Part shown: positions 15,191-23,436 of the stretch, one piece after another
Layout of the letters: every line of letters begins with the position of its first letter
Numbering within the stretch: position 1 is the stretch's first letter
Assembly: GCF_002995495.1 (NCBI RefSeq)
Contig: NZ_PVZV01000003.1
Span: 248,001-312,000, forward strand
DNA from: Actinocorallia populi
GTDB lineage: Bacteria > Actinomycetota > Actinomycetes > Streptosporangiales > Streptosporangiaceae
Reading direction: 5' to 3'
DNA length: 64,000 bases
Notes under the pieces: model-generated
Seen by the model: the letters and a program-made list of their open reading frames with translations, nothing else
Told to the model about the DNA's origin: nothing
The model's database searches: none
Translations under genes and position numbers: made by a program

Positions 15191-15826
15191 TCAGCGGATC
15201 GGACGCCGGGATCTCTCGAGTCTGGGGCCTCGGTATGTACCAGGGTCGGCGAGCCGGGTGCTGATGGCGACGGCTTCGGTGATGTCGTAGGGAAAGCTTT
15301 CGGCTGCCAGGTCTGCCGCGTTGGCCGTCAGCTCGAGGCGCTGCCTGCCGGGCTGGCCGGTGCGGACGCCCGGGTCGCGGGCGAGGTAGGGCAGGGCTTC
15401 GCGCATGGCGTCGGTGCGTTCGTTGCCGGCCTCGCGGAAGCGGTCGTAGTGGGACATGCCGTGGGGGTGGAGGTCACGTAGGCGTTCTTCGCAGCGGGTG
15501 ACGACGCGGGCGGCGTCCGGGCGGTCGTTGGCGAAGGGCACGGCCGTGGTCCAGGCTTCGAGGACTTCGAGGAAGGGGGCCTCCTTCAGCCAGTGGGGGT
15601 CCAGAGCTCTGGCAAAGCGGGCGTAGGCCTGGGAGTAGGCTGCGGCGATCTCCGCTTCGGCTTCTCGTTGGGCTGCTTCGTCTTTGGCCTGTCGGGCGGA
15701 TCTTCGTTTCTCCTGGAAGTTGAGGATTCCTCGGGTGGTGAGGGAGCCGACGGCGATCAGCTGGACGAGGCGCTGGCCTCCTTGGGCGAGGGCTTCCTGG
15801 AACGGGTCGATGTTCTGCTCGGTCAT
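15191..15826 (-). CDS. hypothetical soluble helical protein of the mobile element
   Basis: This 211-residue protein is largely helical and charged, with a central segment (EKRRSARQAKDEAAQRE) likely to form a coiled coil, then ARFARALDPHWLKEAPFLEVLEAW. No catalytic motif or membrane segment is clear. Its ATG overlaps the primase-fusion stop as ATGA, so it is co-translated with it. I cannot name the family; its setting makes a role in mobile-element maintenance or transfer likely. Confidence 0.6.
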   Translation of the reverse strand: MTEQNIDPFQEALAQGGQRLVQLIAVGSLTTRGILNFQEKRRSARQAKDEAAQREAEAEIAAAYSQAYARFARALDPHWLKEAPFLEVLEAWTTAVPFANDRPDAARVVTRCEERLRDLHPHGMSHYDRFREAGNERTDAMREALPYLARDPGVRTGQPGRQRLELTANAADLAAESFPYDITEAVAISTRLADPGTYRGPRLERSRRPIR

Positions 15827-17715
15827 GGGGTTCTCCTTGGGGTTCTCGGCTGGTGAACGGGTCGGGAAGGCGGGGAGGGTGCTTCGGTCGTCGGGTGTGG
15901 GAGTAAGGGGAAGGTCTCTGAGGCTTGGGTCGCCGGAGAGACGGCTGCGACCACGTAGCCGGTCATGTCGCGATGGTCGAGTCGGAGGGCTTCGCAGACT
16001 CGGGCCACCTGGTGGGAGACCTGGGATGGAGGTAGGCGGGCGATGATCTCGGCGGCGGCTCGGGCTGCGGTCTGCCGGGCTTCCGTCGATGCGGACGGGG
16101 CTGCGGAGCTCTCGATCGCGACGTCGATGGCGAGCTCGGCCAAGGGACGTTCGGCTTTCAGTGCTTCGCGTATGCCTGCTGGTCCTTGGCGGCTCAGGAT
16201 CTCTGCAGGGTCTTGGCCTTCAGGGAAACACACGGCACCGACATTTCCTTTGAGCTGCGACAACACCTTCCAGGCTCGGGCTGCTCCCCTACGGCCGGCG
16301 GGATCGCCGTCCAGGGCTACGAGGGGCGCGGTTTCCACGGGGTTCACGGCTTGGGACAAGAGGTCGAGTTGTCGGGGCGTGAAGGCGGTGCCGCTGGGGG
16401 CTATGGCTGCGTGTGCAGTGGAGGCGAGGTTGATGGCCCAGGCGTCGAAGGCGCCTTCGACGATGACCGGGCGGGCACCGGAGGCGAGCTTCGACTTGAC
16501 CTCGTGGAGGCCGTAGAGGAGGTGGCCTTTTTTGAACAGGGCTGTCTCCGGGCTGTTGAGGTACTTGGGGCCATCGCTGCCGGGAGCGGCTCGGCCGATG
16601 AAGCCGACCACCCGGCCTTGGAGGTCTCGGACGGGGAGGGTGATGCGGTCGCGGAAGACGTCGTAGAGGCGGTCGTTCTTGGCACGGACGAGGCCGGCTG
16701 CGAGGAGTACGTCTGGGGCATGGCCTTGGCCTGTCAAGGTGCTGAACAGGTTTCGCCAGCCTGCGGGAGCGTGGCCGGGCTGCCACTGCGCCTGGACCTC
16801 GGCGGAGAACCCTCTGTCAGCCAAGTACTCCGGAACCCACGATGCCGAAAGCTGCGAGCAGAAGAACTCGTGGGCGGCCTCGAGCGCGTCGAGCACACTT
16901 ACATCGACGGCTTCCGGCTGCTTCTCGGGGAGGAGCTTTTTCTCTGCGGGCACTGGCCTTCGTGATGCGGCCTTCGATTGCTCATGGAGTTGCCGCTGGA
17001 GAGCAGCAGTCGCCCGAAGGATGCGGGATCCGACTTCCTTGACGGCCAGGAGAGGCTTTGCCCGCTGGTCGGCTCCCGCCCAGGAGGAGACGCCGAGATC
17101 TCCTGTCCGGCTGGGCACGAGGCCAAGAGAGCGGGTGATGAGGAAGGCCACCGCGTCGGCTTCGACGCGGCCGATGCCGGCGCACGCTCGTCCTGGCGCG
17201 TCGAACTCGCCTCGGTGCAGGATTTTGTGAGCGAGCTGGTGGGCGAGGGCGAAGGACGCCTCGGTGTCGTCGGCATTTGGATCGATGATGACGCGGAGCT
17301 GCGGGTCACCGAGGTAGGTCCACCGGTCGCCTCTGCCGACGTACAGACGTCGAGCGGCTGCGGCCTGGCGGAGCTTCTCCCACGCCTGGTCCGGGCTGAG
17401 CGGAGAGTCTGGTTCCGGCTCTGGGCCGCTGGTCTGCGCGATGTCGAAGACCGGGCGTGGTCTCCCCTGCTGGGACAGGATCCGGATCGCTTGCTCTCCC
17501 TTCCTGATCCGGCGTCCGGCCTGCTGCCATTCCTCGAAGGGCTTGACCTGCGTGGCTTCACGTTGGGCGCCGATCAGCAGGACGTTCAGGAACCCGTATC
17601 GTCCGTAGGCCGCTGCTCGTTCGAGGACGATCGGCCACGGCAGCTCCCCTCGATGTACGCGGCCGAGTTCTTGCTGGGCGATGACCTCCAGCAGTTCGGC
17701 GAGGTCGTCTCTCAG
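15823..17715 (-). CDS. ArdC/ImmA-like plus DnaG-type primase fusion, apparent CTG start
   Basis: This protein of about 630 residues joins two parts. The N-terminal part (RAAAYGRYGFLNVLLIGAQ, then RRIRKGEQAIRIL, then FALAHQLAHKILHRGEFD) is an ArdC/antirestriction or ImmA-like module. Its zinc motif reads H-Q-x-x-H, with Gln where metallopeptidases have Glu. From about residue 285 it is DnaG-like: VFRDRITLPVRDLQGRVVGF, GPKYLNSPET and a TOPRIM domain with VIVEGAFDAW and PLVALDGDPAGR. No zinc-ribbon N-terminus of DnaG is present. The frame is open well upstream of the first GTG (17151), with clear homology-like content but no ATG, GTG or TTG. CTG at 17715 overlaps the previous stop as CTGA and has GGAG 8 nt upstream. 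Confidence 0.78.
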   Translation of the reverse strand: MRDDLAELLEVIAQQELGRVHRGELPWPIVLERAAAYGRYGFLNVLLIGAQREATQVKPFEEWQQAGRRIRKGEQAIRILSQQGRPRPVFDIAQTSGPEPEPDSPLSPDQAWEKLRQAAAARRLYVGRGDRWTYLGDPQLRVIIDPNADDTEASFALAHQLAHKILHRGEFDAPGRACAGIGRVEADAVAFLITRSLGLVPSRTGDLGVSSWAGADQRAKPLLAVKEVGSRILRATAALQRQLHEQSKAASRRPVPAEKKLLPEKQPEAVDVSVLDALEAAHEFFCSQLSASWVPEYLADRGFSAEVQAQWQPGHAPAGWRNLFSTLTGQGHAPDVLLAAGLVRAKNDRLYDVFRDRITLPVRDLQGRVVGFIGRAAPGSDGPKYLNSPETALFKKGHLLYGLHEVKSKLASGARPVIVEGAFDAWAINLASTAHAAIAPSGTAFTPRQLDLLSQAVNPVETAPLVALDGDPAGRRGAARAWKVLSQLKGNVGAVCFPEGQDPAEILSRQGPAGIREALKAERPLAELAIDVAIESSAAPSASTEARQTAARAAAEIIARLPPSQVSHQVARVCEALRLDHRDMTGYVVAAVSPATQASETFPLLPHPTTEAPSPPSRPVHQPRTPRRTP

Positions 17716-18542
17716 GGTTGGGCTCCGTCCATCCGGGCTCGGGCGGCTTTGCCGACGGCGGCGAGCTTGTCGTTGGCGACCGAGTAGCCCTGGGCTCGTA
17801 GGCGGCGGCCGAGGTTGATGTTGCTGAGCTGTACGCCGCTGTTCTCCTCAATGGTGAGGATCTTCTGTGCGGCAGTGACGAGCTCCTCGATGTCGTCGTC
17901 CTGGTGGACGTCGTCAGCGGGCTGGATGCGGAGCGCCAGACGGTCAGAGAGCGGTGCCTTCCAACGCCAGCGGAACCGTCCGTGGGACTGCTGGAGCTTG
18001 GAGACGGCGACGAGTCGCTCTTGCTCCAGGCTCAGTCCTTTGGCGTACGAGGTGATCTGCCACAGCACCATGCGTCGCCAGAGCAGCAGGGTGGAGGCGG
18101 GTGCGAGAGCCCAGCGGGAGACCGGGATCTTCTCCCTGCGGGTTCCCGCGGCAAGGCCGGCGCGTTGCCGGATCTGGTGTCGGACGCCTTCGGTCACGGT
18201 GATGAACAGGACGGGCATGGCCGCGTGGGCGATCATGCCTGCGGGGTCGCCGTCGGCGGCGGTGACGTTCACGGTGATGGTGCCGCCGATGTACGCCCAA
18301 GCGATCCAGCGCAGGATCGGCCAGGCCAGGTTCTGCAGTTCCAGCAGCAGGTCCCAGGCGAGTAGGACGAAGATGCCCAGGTCCAGGCCGATGGGGACTA
18401 TCCAAGCGAGCTGTTCGCCGAAGTACGGCACGGAGGCGTCCCGGACGGTGGCGAACGAGCCGACCGCGCCGAGGGCGGCAAGTGCCGCGATGAGAGGGAC
18501 GAGGGCGATCTGGCACCACAGGATCGTCTTGGGGACGGTCAC
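17712..18542 (-). CDS. DUF2637 (Spd-like) membrane protein
   Basis: This 276-residue protein has four hydrophobic stretches in its first 125 residues (ALVPLIAALAALGAVGSF, WIVPIGLDLGIFVLLAWDLL, WIAWAYIGGTITVNVTA, PVLFITVTEGVRHQI), the layout of DUF2637 proteins carried by actinomycete plasmids and integrative elements. The C-terminal 100 residues are soluble and charged, with a helix-turn-helix-like end (INLGRRLRAQGYSVANDKL). It starts with GTG overlapping the previous stop as GTGA, and its own stop overlaps the next start. A role in plasmid spread or replication control is inferred from the family. Confidence 0.75.
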   Translation of the reverse strand: MTVPKTILWCQIALVPLIAALAALGAVGSFATVRDASVPYFGEQLAWIVPIGLDLGIFVLLAWDLLLELQNLAWPILRWIAWAYIGGTITVNVTAADGDPAGMIAHAAMPVLFITVTEGVRHQIRQRAGLAAGTRREKIPVSRWALAPASTLLLWRRMVLWQITSYAKGLSLEQERLVAVSKLQQSHGRFRWRWKAPLSDRLALRIQPADDVHQDDDIEELVTAAQKILTIEENSGVQLSNINLGRRLRAQGYSVANDKLAAVGKAARARMDGAQP

Positions 18543-18820
18543 CGTTGCCTCCGGTTGACCATGAACTGGATCAGGTCGATGACTCCGTGGAGGTCGTCGG
18601 TGCTGCCGAGAAGGCGGCCGTGCGGAGTGACGAAGACGTAGACGCCCTCAGCGCCGGCGCACATGACGGTCTCGGTCCACAGGCCGCGTCTGATTTTGAG
18701 TTTCCAGATGCCGTTGTGCGGTCTGCGGATCGTCACGTGCAGGCCGTTGCCCACCAGGTGCCTGTGCAGGTCGAGCAGCAGGCGCTGCCGCGCTTCCAGA
18801 TCGTTCTCGGCTGACGCCAC
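18539..18820 (-). CDS. hypothetical protein, first gene of mobile-element operon
   Basis: This 93-residue soluble protein (RQRLLLDLHRHLVGNGL, GIWKLKIRRGLWTETVMC, GSTDDLHGVIDLIQFMV) has no family I recognise. It overlaps the DUF2637 gene by four bases and reads away from an XRE regulator gene. The shared intergenic region contains an inverted repeat, so this operon is probably controlled from there. Confidence 0.55.
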   Translation of the reverse strand: MASAENDLEARQRLLLDLHRHLVGNGLHVTIRRPHNGIWKLKIRRGLWTETVMCAGAEGVYVFVTPHGRLLGSTDDLHGVIDLIQFMVNRRQR

Positions 18821-18847
18821 CGTCGACTCCCCCTGAGTGTCGAAAGC

Positions 18848-18868
18848 TGACGAGATAGAAGCTCGTCA
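18848..18868. promoter_or_regulatory. inverted repeat, candidate XRE operator
   Basis: TGACGAG and CTCGTCA form perfect 7-bp arms around a 7-bp spacer in the divergent region between the 18539-18820 gene and the XRE gene starting at 18965. The position fits an operator for the regulator encoded next to it. Confidence 0.55.
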
Positions 18869-18964
18869 ACTAAGGTTCTTGGCGTGCAGAACTTTGCATG
18901 ATCAGGTGTGAGACTGTCAATCAAAAATGACTGCTCGGCGTGTCGTTATTTTCGGGGAGTGAGC

Positions 18965-19402
18965 GTGACGGAGACGGTGGCGCCGTCGGTCAGCCTGGCC
19001 GACAAGATCGAGTGGCTCATCCACCACTCGTGGCCGGACGAACTACCGCCTGCGGGCACCAACATTGAAATCGCCAAGGCGATATCGAGTCGGACTGGTG
19101 AGGACATGTCCTCCACCACTGTGTGGAAGCTGCGCACGGGGCGGCAGGACAACCCTCAGTTCAAGACCCTGACGGCTCTGGCGACGTTTTTCGGGGTGCC
19201 GATCGGCTATTTCGGGTTCGCCGAGGAGTCCTCGTCCATCGACGAGGACCTCACGTTCAAGGTGCTGCTGCGCAAGCTGCGCAGCGGGGAGATCAAGCCG
19301 GAAGTGCTGCGGGCGCTGGTCGATCTGTCACCGAAGTCGCGGTGGCTGATGGATGAGCTCATCCTCGCCGCGGCTGTCGCCGACCGGCGGGCTGAGGACT
19401 GA
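18965..19402 (+). CDS. XRE-family transcriptional regulator
   Basis: This 145-residue protein has an N-terminal helix-turn-helix of the XRE type (SLADKIEWLIHH, then SSTTVWKLRTGRQDNPQF, then TLATFFGVPIGYFGF) and a C-terminal helical part (KVLLRKLRSGEIKPEVLRAL, LSPKSRWLMDELIL). It resembles the second XRE protein of this region (24275) in layout: WKLRTG, DNP, FFGV, YF and LSP appear in the same order. GTG 18965 was chosen because GGGGAG lies just upstream; the longer frame starts at 18908. Its 3' end overlaps the relaxase gene on the other strand by 44 bases. Confidence 0.8.
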   Translation: MTETVAPSVSLADKIEWLIHHSWPDELPPAGTNIEIAKAISSRTGEDMSSTTVWKLRTGRQDNPQFKTLTALATFFGVPIGYFGFAEESSSIDEDLTFKVLLRKLRSGEIKPEVLRALVDLSPKSRWLMDELILAAAVADRRAED

Positions 19403-21101
19403 CTTTCGCCCTGGGCTCGGGCACGGAGGGCGGGACGTAAGTCGCGGACGTCCTGGTCGGGCCTGTCCCATCGGGGTAGCGAAGGTGATCGGCCGATCGG
19501 GCGGCGGCTTCGGCTTGAGCACGGCGGCCTTCTGCTGCTCGGAGCTGGGCGACGGTGCCGGTGAGAGCGGTGAGGCTGGCGACCAGGACGAGGAGGTCCA
19601 CGGTCGTCCGGTCTTGGATAAGGCCGGCCATTGCCAGGACGCGGGCCGCTGTGCGCAGCCCTTCTCCTGCTCTGGTGGGTTTGGGGGTACGGCTGTCCGG
19701 GGCCCGGGCTGCACGGTCGTAGGCGCGGGCTGCCCGGTGCAGATGCGGGTTGCCGGTGGTTCGAGCTGCGACGTGCAGGACGTCGGAAGCGGCCCAGGCG
19801 GCGTCGCGGGCAGCCTGGGGATTGAGGGTGATGCAGCGGCGGATCTGGTCGCTGGCGTGGTCGGCGGCTCGGGCTGCGTCGTTGTAGATCGCTTGGAGCT
19901 CCTCGTGGGTGAAGTCGGGTTCCTGCTCGGCTTGGCCGAAGAGGCGAGTCAACTTGGGGAGCGTGAGGTCGTCGGCCAGCTGGCCTCCGCTGTACCAGCG
20001 CGGCTGGCCGTCGCGGTCGTGGTGGCCAGGGAGCGTCACGGCGTAGCCGGTGATCTGGCCTGGGTTCCGTTCGCTGTGGCGGACGCGCAGGAGCAGACCT
20101 GCCTGGTCGAGGCGGTAGAGGAAGTCCGTGGTTCCGGTGGCTTCGGCTGCGCAGGTTCGGACGGTCCGTCGGAGTATGGCCTTGGCGGAGCCGACGGAGA
20201 GCTGGGCGCCGGAGAGCGGATACCGAGCCGGGCCGTTCGGATCGTGTCCGGATGGCGCGGATGACCAACGGGACCTGAGCTTCGGCAAGGTCAGGTCCGG
20301 GGCGAGTCGTCCGCCGCTGAAGTAGATCGGTCGGCCGTCGCAGCTGGTGTCGCCTGGGAGGGCGACGGCGTAACCGGTGATCTGTTCCGGGTTCTGACGG
20401 CTGTATCGGAACTTGACCAGGATGCCTTCATTGTGGAGCCGGGAGAAGAACTCCTTCTCGTTGCGTGCGCCGGCGGCGCAGGTGATGACGTGCTGTCGCA
20501 ATGAGGTCCGTGGCGCCTCGGGGCGGTGGTGGCGGCTTGCTTTCTCCGTCTCTCCTCTGGTCGGTCTCTTCGCCGCGGTCTTGTCCGCAGAAGCCGTCCG
20601 CACGAAGCCGTTCTTCCACTCGATCCGGCGCAGCGCTGCTCGTCCTTTGATCGCATCATTGCGGATGTCGGGTCGACGTCCGTCCTGCCTGGCCAGGGTC
20701 GCCACCAGGTGGATGTGGTCGTCGGCGTGCCGGACGGCGAACCAGCGGCAGCCGTCGTCGTCCCCTCTCCTGGCCAGGCCGGTGGCATGCATGATCTCGC
20801 GGGCGATCTCTGCCCACTGCCCATCCGTGAGGATCGGATCGTCCGGATGGGCGCGGATCGGGTAATGCCAGACCGGCCTACTCAGCCCGAGCTCTCCGAG
20901 CAGCGCCAGTGGTTGCGTCATCAGCTCGTCCAGCACCTGGAAATCCAGGCTTCCGTCAGCCCTATGCGAGGGTTCCAAGTCCTCGACCGGGCGGAATCCG
21001 GCGATGACGTGCGGGACGTGGTGCTTTCCGTGGTTGTCGGGACCGAACACGTAGCGGATCAGGCCCTGGACCCGCTTCCCTCGGATCACCTTCCCGACCA
21101 C
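19359..21101 (-). CDS. MOBP-type relaxase/mobilization nuclease
   Basis: This 580-residue protein nicks and carries DNA at oriT. The N-terminal domain has MVGKVIRGKRVQGLIRYVFG, an active-site region around RPVWHYPIRAHPDDPIL (Tyr candidate), and the metal-binding triad HADDHIHLVATL (H-x-D-x-H-x-H form). The C-terminal half has two repeated segments, SRQNPEQITGYAVALPGD and SERNPGQITGYAVTLPGH, each ending in a GGxLAxDLTLPKL stretch. This duplicated module is notable. It overlaps the MobC gene (start region) by 16 bases. No coupling protein is encoded nearby, so transfer would need a helper. Confidence 0.85.
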   Translation of the reverse strand: MVGKVIRGKRVQGLIRYVFGPDNHGKHHVPHVIAGFRPVEDLEPSHRADGSLDFQVLDELMTQPLALLGELGLSRPVWHYPIRAHPDDPILTDGQWAEIAREIMHATGLARRGDDDGCRWFAVRHADDHIHLVATLARQDGRRPDIRNDAIKGRAALRRIEWKNGFVRTASADKTAAKRPTRGETEKASRHHRPEAPRTSLRQHVITCAAGARNEKEFFSRLHNEGILVKFRYSRQNPEQITGYAVALPGDTSCDGRPIYFSGGRLAPDLTLPKLRSRWSSAPSGHDPNGPARYPLSGAQLSVGSAKAILRRTVRTCAAEATGTTDFLYRLDQAGLLLRVRHSERNPGQITGYAVTLPGHHDRDGQPRWYSGGQLADDLTLPKLTRLFGQAEQEPDFTHEELQAIYNDAARAADHASDQIRRCITLNPQAARDAAWAASDVLHVAARTTGNPHLHRAARAYDRAARAPDSRTPKPTRAGEGLRTAARVLAMAGLIQDRTTVDLLVLVASLTALTGTVAQLRAAEGRRAQAEAAARSADHLRYPDGTGPTRTSATYVPPSVPEPRAKVSPQPAGRRQPRRG

Positions 21102-21499
21102 GACAGGTGAGTCCTCACCCGAGCGGTCAGCTCGTCCACCCTCCGCAGGGTCCGGTCAGCCGCCGCCGCGTATACGACGAACCGTTCGGCCTGCTCGCCC
21201 GTCGCGTTCAGCCTGGCCACCACCTGGTTGAACAGCACACCGACTTTCCGGACCTGGCCTGTCGTCAGCATGAGCGCTCTCAGCAGGTCACGCATCGCCT
21301 CCTGCTCGGCCGAGTCCAGGCCCCGTACGTGCGCCATGCACACCTGCGCCGCATAGGCGCCGTTCGACAAGCCCTGACGTTCGGCGGCCGAGGAGAACGC
21401 CGCGTACTCCTCCTCGTTGAATCGCATCTGAACCAACCGCCGTCGACCCGCGCCCCGGCGTGGACTGCGTCGACGTGGTGCTCCTGGTCTGGCGAACAC
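21086..21499 (-). CDS. MobC-like relaxosome accessory protein
   Basis: This protein of about 137 residues has a basic N-terminus (RRRSPRRGAGRRRLVQMR), a ribbon-helix-helix-like beginning (FNEEEYAAFSSAAERQGL) and the MobC C-terminus (TGQVRKVGVLFNQVVARLN). It would bind oriT and help the relaxase, whose gene follows with a 16-base overlap. The start is uncertain: GTG at 21499 follows AAAGGAGG closely; an upstream GTG gives 21562 and the first ATG inside is later. Confidence 0.78.
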   Translation of the reverse strand: MFARPGAPRRRSPRRGAGRRRLVQMRFNEEEYAAFSSAAERQGLSNGAYAAQVCMAHVRGLDSAEQEAMRDLLRALMLTTGQVRKVGVLFNQVVARLNATGEQAERFVVYAAAADRTLRRVDELTARVRTHLSWSGR

Positions 21500-21513
21500 G
21501 ACCTCCTTTTCTG

Positions 21514-21576
21514 GGACCGCGCTCGGTCCACTCCACCGCTGGACCGCGCCCGGTCCAGGCACAAGTCATACTTGTG
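21514..21576. other. candidate oriT: two tandem hairpins plus a third inverted repeat
   Basis: Two nearly identical hairpins, GGACCGCGCTCGGTCC (21514-21529) and GGACCGCGCCCGGTCC (21541-21556), are separated by 11 bases. They are followed by CACAAGT-cat-ACTTGTG (21560-21576). They lie directly upstream of mobC and the relaxase gene, where MOBP origins usually are. They could also serve as operators for mobC. No nick site can be assigned by eye. Confidence 0.55.
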
Positions 21577-21614
21577 TATCTCTTGCTCGGCGCAGCCGAG
21601 CTCTGCGGAAAAGC

Positions 21615-23084
21615 TCAGCCCGGCGCCAAACGGGGGCCCTTTCCGACCCCGTTACCCCGTGCTCTGGTCGTTTCCGAACCGGCGATGCCAATCGACTCTT
21701 TTGCCTGGAAGGGGAAGCTCTCCGCAGCCAGACGTCCAGGACGCCGCTCAGCTGACGAAGCCAGAACTTGTGTCGCTCGTCCGAGCGCCTGCCGGGCTTC
21801 AGCGGCGGCGTTCCGTGCTTGGAGGTAGCCTCCGCGGAGCCGTTCGTGACGGAGCCCCATCTGGGTCTCGCCTTGCTGGGTCAACCCCGCCGGCCCGCCT
21901 CTCTCCAAGCCGATCAAAGCACTCGATGCCACCGCGGCGGGTGCCTTGATAACGTCCACCACCGCCCTCGCGATCATGTGCACATCGACAGCCTCCGGAG
22001 CGAGTACCTGCGGTCTGACCAGCTTGGTCACGGCGTTCACGCTCGGTTTCCATTCCCGATCCGCGTACACCAGTCGGCCGAACCTGACCACCAGCTCACC
22101 TGCGTCGATCATCATCTGGTCCAGCTGGGATCGCCGGTCGCAGGAGACCTCCCTCCACATGGCGGTGATCTCGGTCCACTTGTCAGTCAGCATTCCGACC
22201 GTCATCTCCGCCTCGGTCAAGGCGGCCGTCGCCTCCGGCAGATCGAGCTGGCGGCAACGTGCCATCAGCAGACGCAAGGTCTGTCCGCTGATCTCGCTGG
22301 TCATCAGCGTTGACGTCGCCAGCGACCTCCACGTCCGCGCGCTCTGGGGTACACCCGAGGCCTCCAGCCACTGGACGTTCACGCGCATCCCGGTGAGAGC
22401 CCGTTCCCGTCCTTCGCTTCCTCGTAGCGGTACTCGCGTAGGAAGCGGCTCAAGACCCTCGACATCTACCTCGGGTGCGACCCTGGGCTCGGGCATGGTC
22501 ATGGCCCGCAGCCCTTGGTCCTCCGGGCTTCCCCTGAACCTTGCGTGCCGAACTGCTTCACTCAGCTTGGCCACAGCGTCGGTTCTGCCAGCTTTCTCGG
22601 CGATCCGCAGTAGCTGACCGGCGTAACCGTCCACCGCCGTCAGCAACCACTCCTTGCTCGACGGACTGGAGATGACCTCGCTCTGAGCAGTGGCCGGACG
22701 CAGGCCCCTCTCGCCCACCTCGAAATGCGCGGACAGCAGGTCCAGCCCGCAACCGAGCGCCTGACGGGCCATGAACAGGCTTCGGGCCAGCTCGCAACGC
22801 TCTGGGGCGTTTTCTTCGTTCCCTTGAAGGACCGAAGCGGTCTCCCGTAGCGAAGCCGCGCAGAGCCGGGCTCTCCGCACCGCCGCGGTCTCTCGTTCCT
22901 GGGCGCCGAAGCCTGTTCCAACCCGCTCGGCATACCTCGCCAGCACCAGTGCCGTCTGGCCCAGCTCGTCAATTGTCGACCGCTCCCCCGCCTGCCATGA
23001 CAGCTCCAGCGGCTCGAGCCACTGCATCGTCTCCGCCCAGTGGGCGTCAGCGACGGCAAGCAAGTCACCGAAGGTCGCTCCCAT
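21615..23084 (-). CDS. large helical hypothetical protein of the mobile element
   Basis: This 489-residue protein has no membrane segment and is almost entirely helical (for example AWRREVS-free helices around TIDELGQTALVLARYAERV and HMIARAVVDVIKAPAAVASS). The N-terminal part pairs hydrophobic heptads typical of helical bundles. It starts immediately after the TAG of the preceding gene (TAGATG). I recognise no family. Position beside mobC and the candidate oriT suggests a transfer or maintenance function, which is inference only. Confidence 0.6.
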   Translation of the reverse strand: MGATFGDLLAVADAHWAETMQWLEPLELSWQAGERSTIDELGQTALVLARYAERVGTGFGAQERETAAVRRARLCAASLRETASVLQGNEENAPERCELARSLFMARQALGCGLDLLSAHFEVGERGLRPATAQSEVISSPSSKEWLLTAVDGYAGQLLRIAEKAGRTDAVAKLSEAVRHARFRGSPEDQGLRAMTMPEPRVAPEVDVEGLEPLPTRVPLRGSEGRERALTGMRVNVQWLEASGVPQSARTWRSLATSTLMTSEISGQTLRLLMARCRQLDLPEATAALTEAEMTVGMLTDKWTEITAMWREVSCDRRSQLDQMMIDAGELVVRFGRLVYADREWKPSVNAVTKLVRPQVLAPEAVDVHMIARAVVDVIKAPAAVASSALIGLERGGPAGLTQQGETQMGLRHERLRGGYLQARNAAAEARQALGRATQVLASSAERRPGRLAAESFPFQAKESIGIAGSETTRARGNGVGKGPRLAPG

Positions 23085-23435
23085 CTACAGCAACGCCCTC
23101 TGCAGTCGGCTCACATGTACAGCCGCGTCCAGGCAGGCGAGCTTGTCCTCGAGATCCTGTGCCAGGTCCACGGCTCTCTCCACCGAAGCCGCCACCTCGG
23201 TAACCAGTTCCCTGGATCCGGCTCTGGACATCCGCTCTTGCTCCGTACCCTTCGGAAACGCCGGTGCCGTGCTCAGCGAATCGAGTGCGTTCGTGGCCTC
23301 AAGGTCCACCGGCCCCCACCGAACCGAGCTGCCCGGAGTCTCCAACTCCGCGCGAGCGATCGTCTGCAGCTCCTTGAGCAGGCCCACCGCGATACCGAGT
23401 TCGCTGCGAAGCTCTCCCATCGTGCTGTCCACCAA
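23085..23435 (-). CDS. small helical hypothetical protein, apparent TTG start
   Basis: This protein of about 116 residues is helical (LRSELGIAVGLLKELQTIA, VERAVDLAQDLEDKLA). Its stop abuts the next start. GAGGAGG lies 8 nt before TTG 23435 (or 11 nt before GTG 23432), just past the previous stop at 23437. A TTG at 23489 would give a longer form without a ribosome-binding site. The family is unknown; it looks like a partner of the 489-residue protein. Confidence 0.55.
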   Translation of the reverse strand: MVDSTMGELRSELGIAVGLLKELQTIARAELETPGSSVRWGPVDLEATNALDSLSTAPAFPKGTEQERMSRAGSRELVTEVAASVERAVDLAQDLEDKLACLDAAVHVSRLQRALL

Positions 23436-23436
23436 A

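Noticed and set aside
16978-17787. 267-residue plus-strand frame in the mobile element
   Set aside because: The minus strand in this interval encodes the N-terminal part of the primase fusion with recognisable motifs; the plus frame has none.
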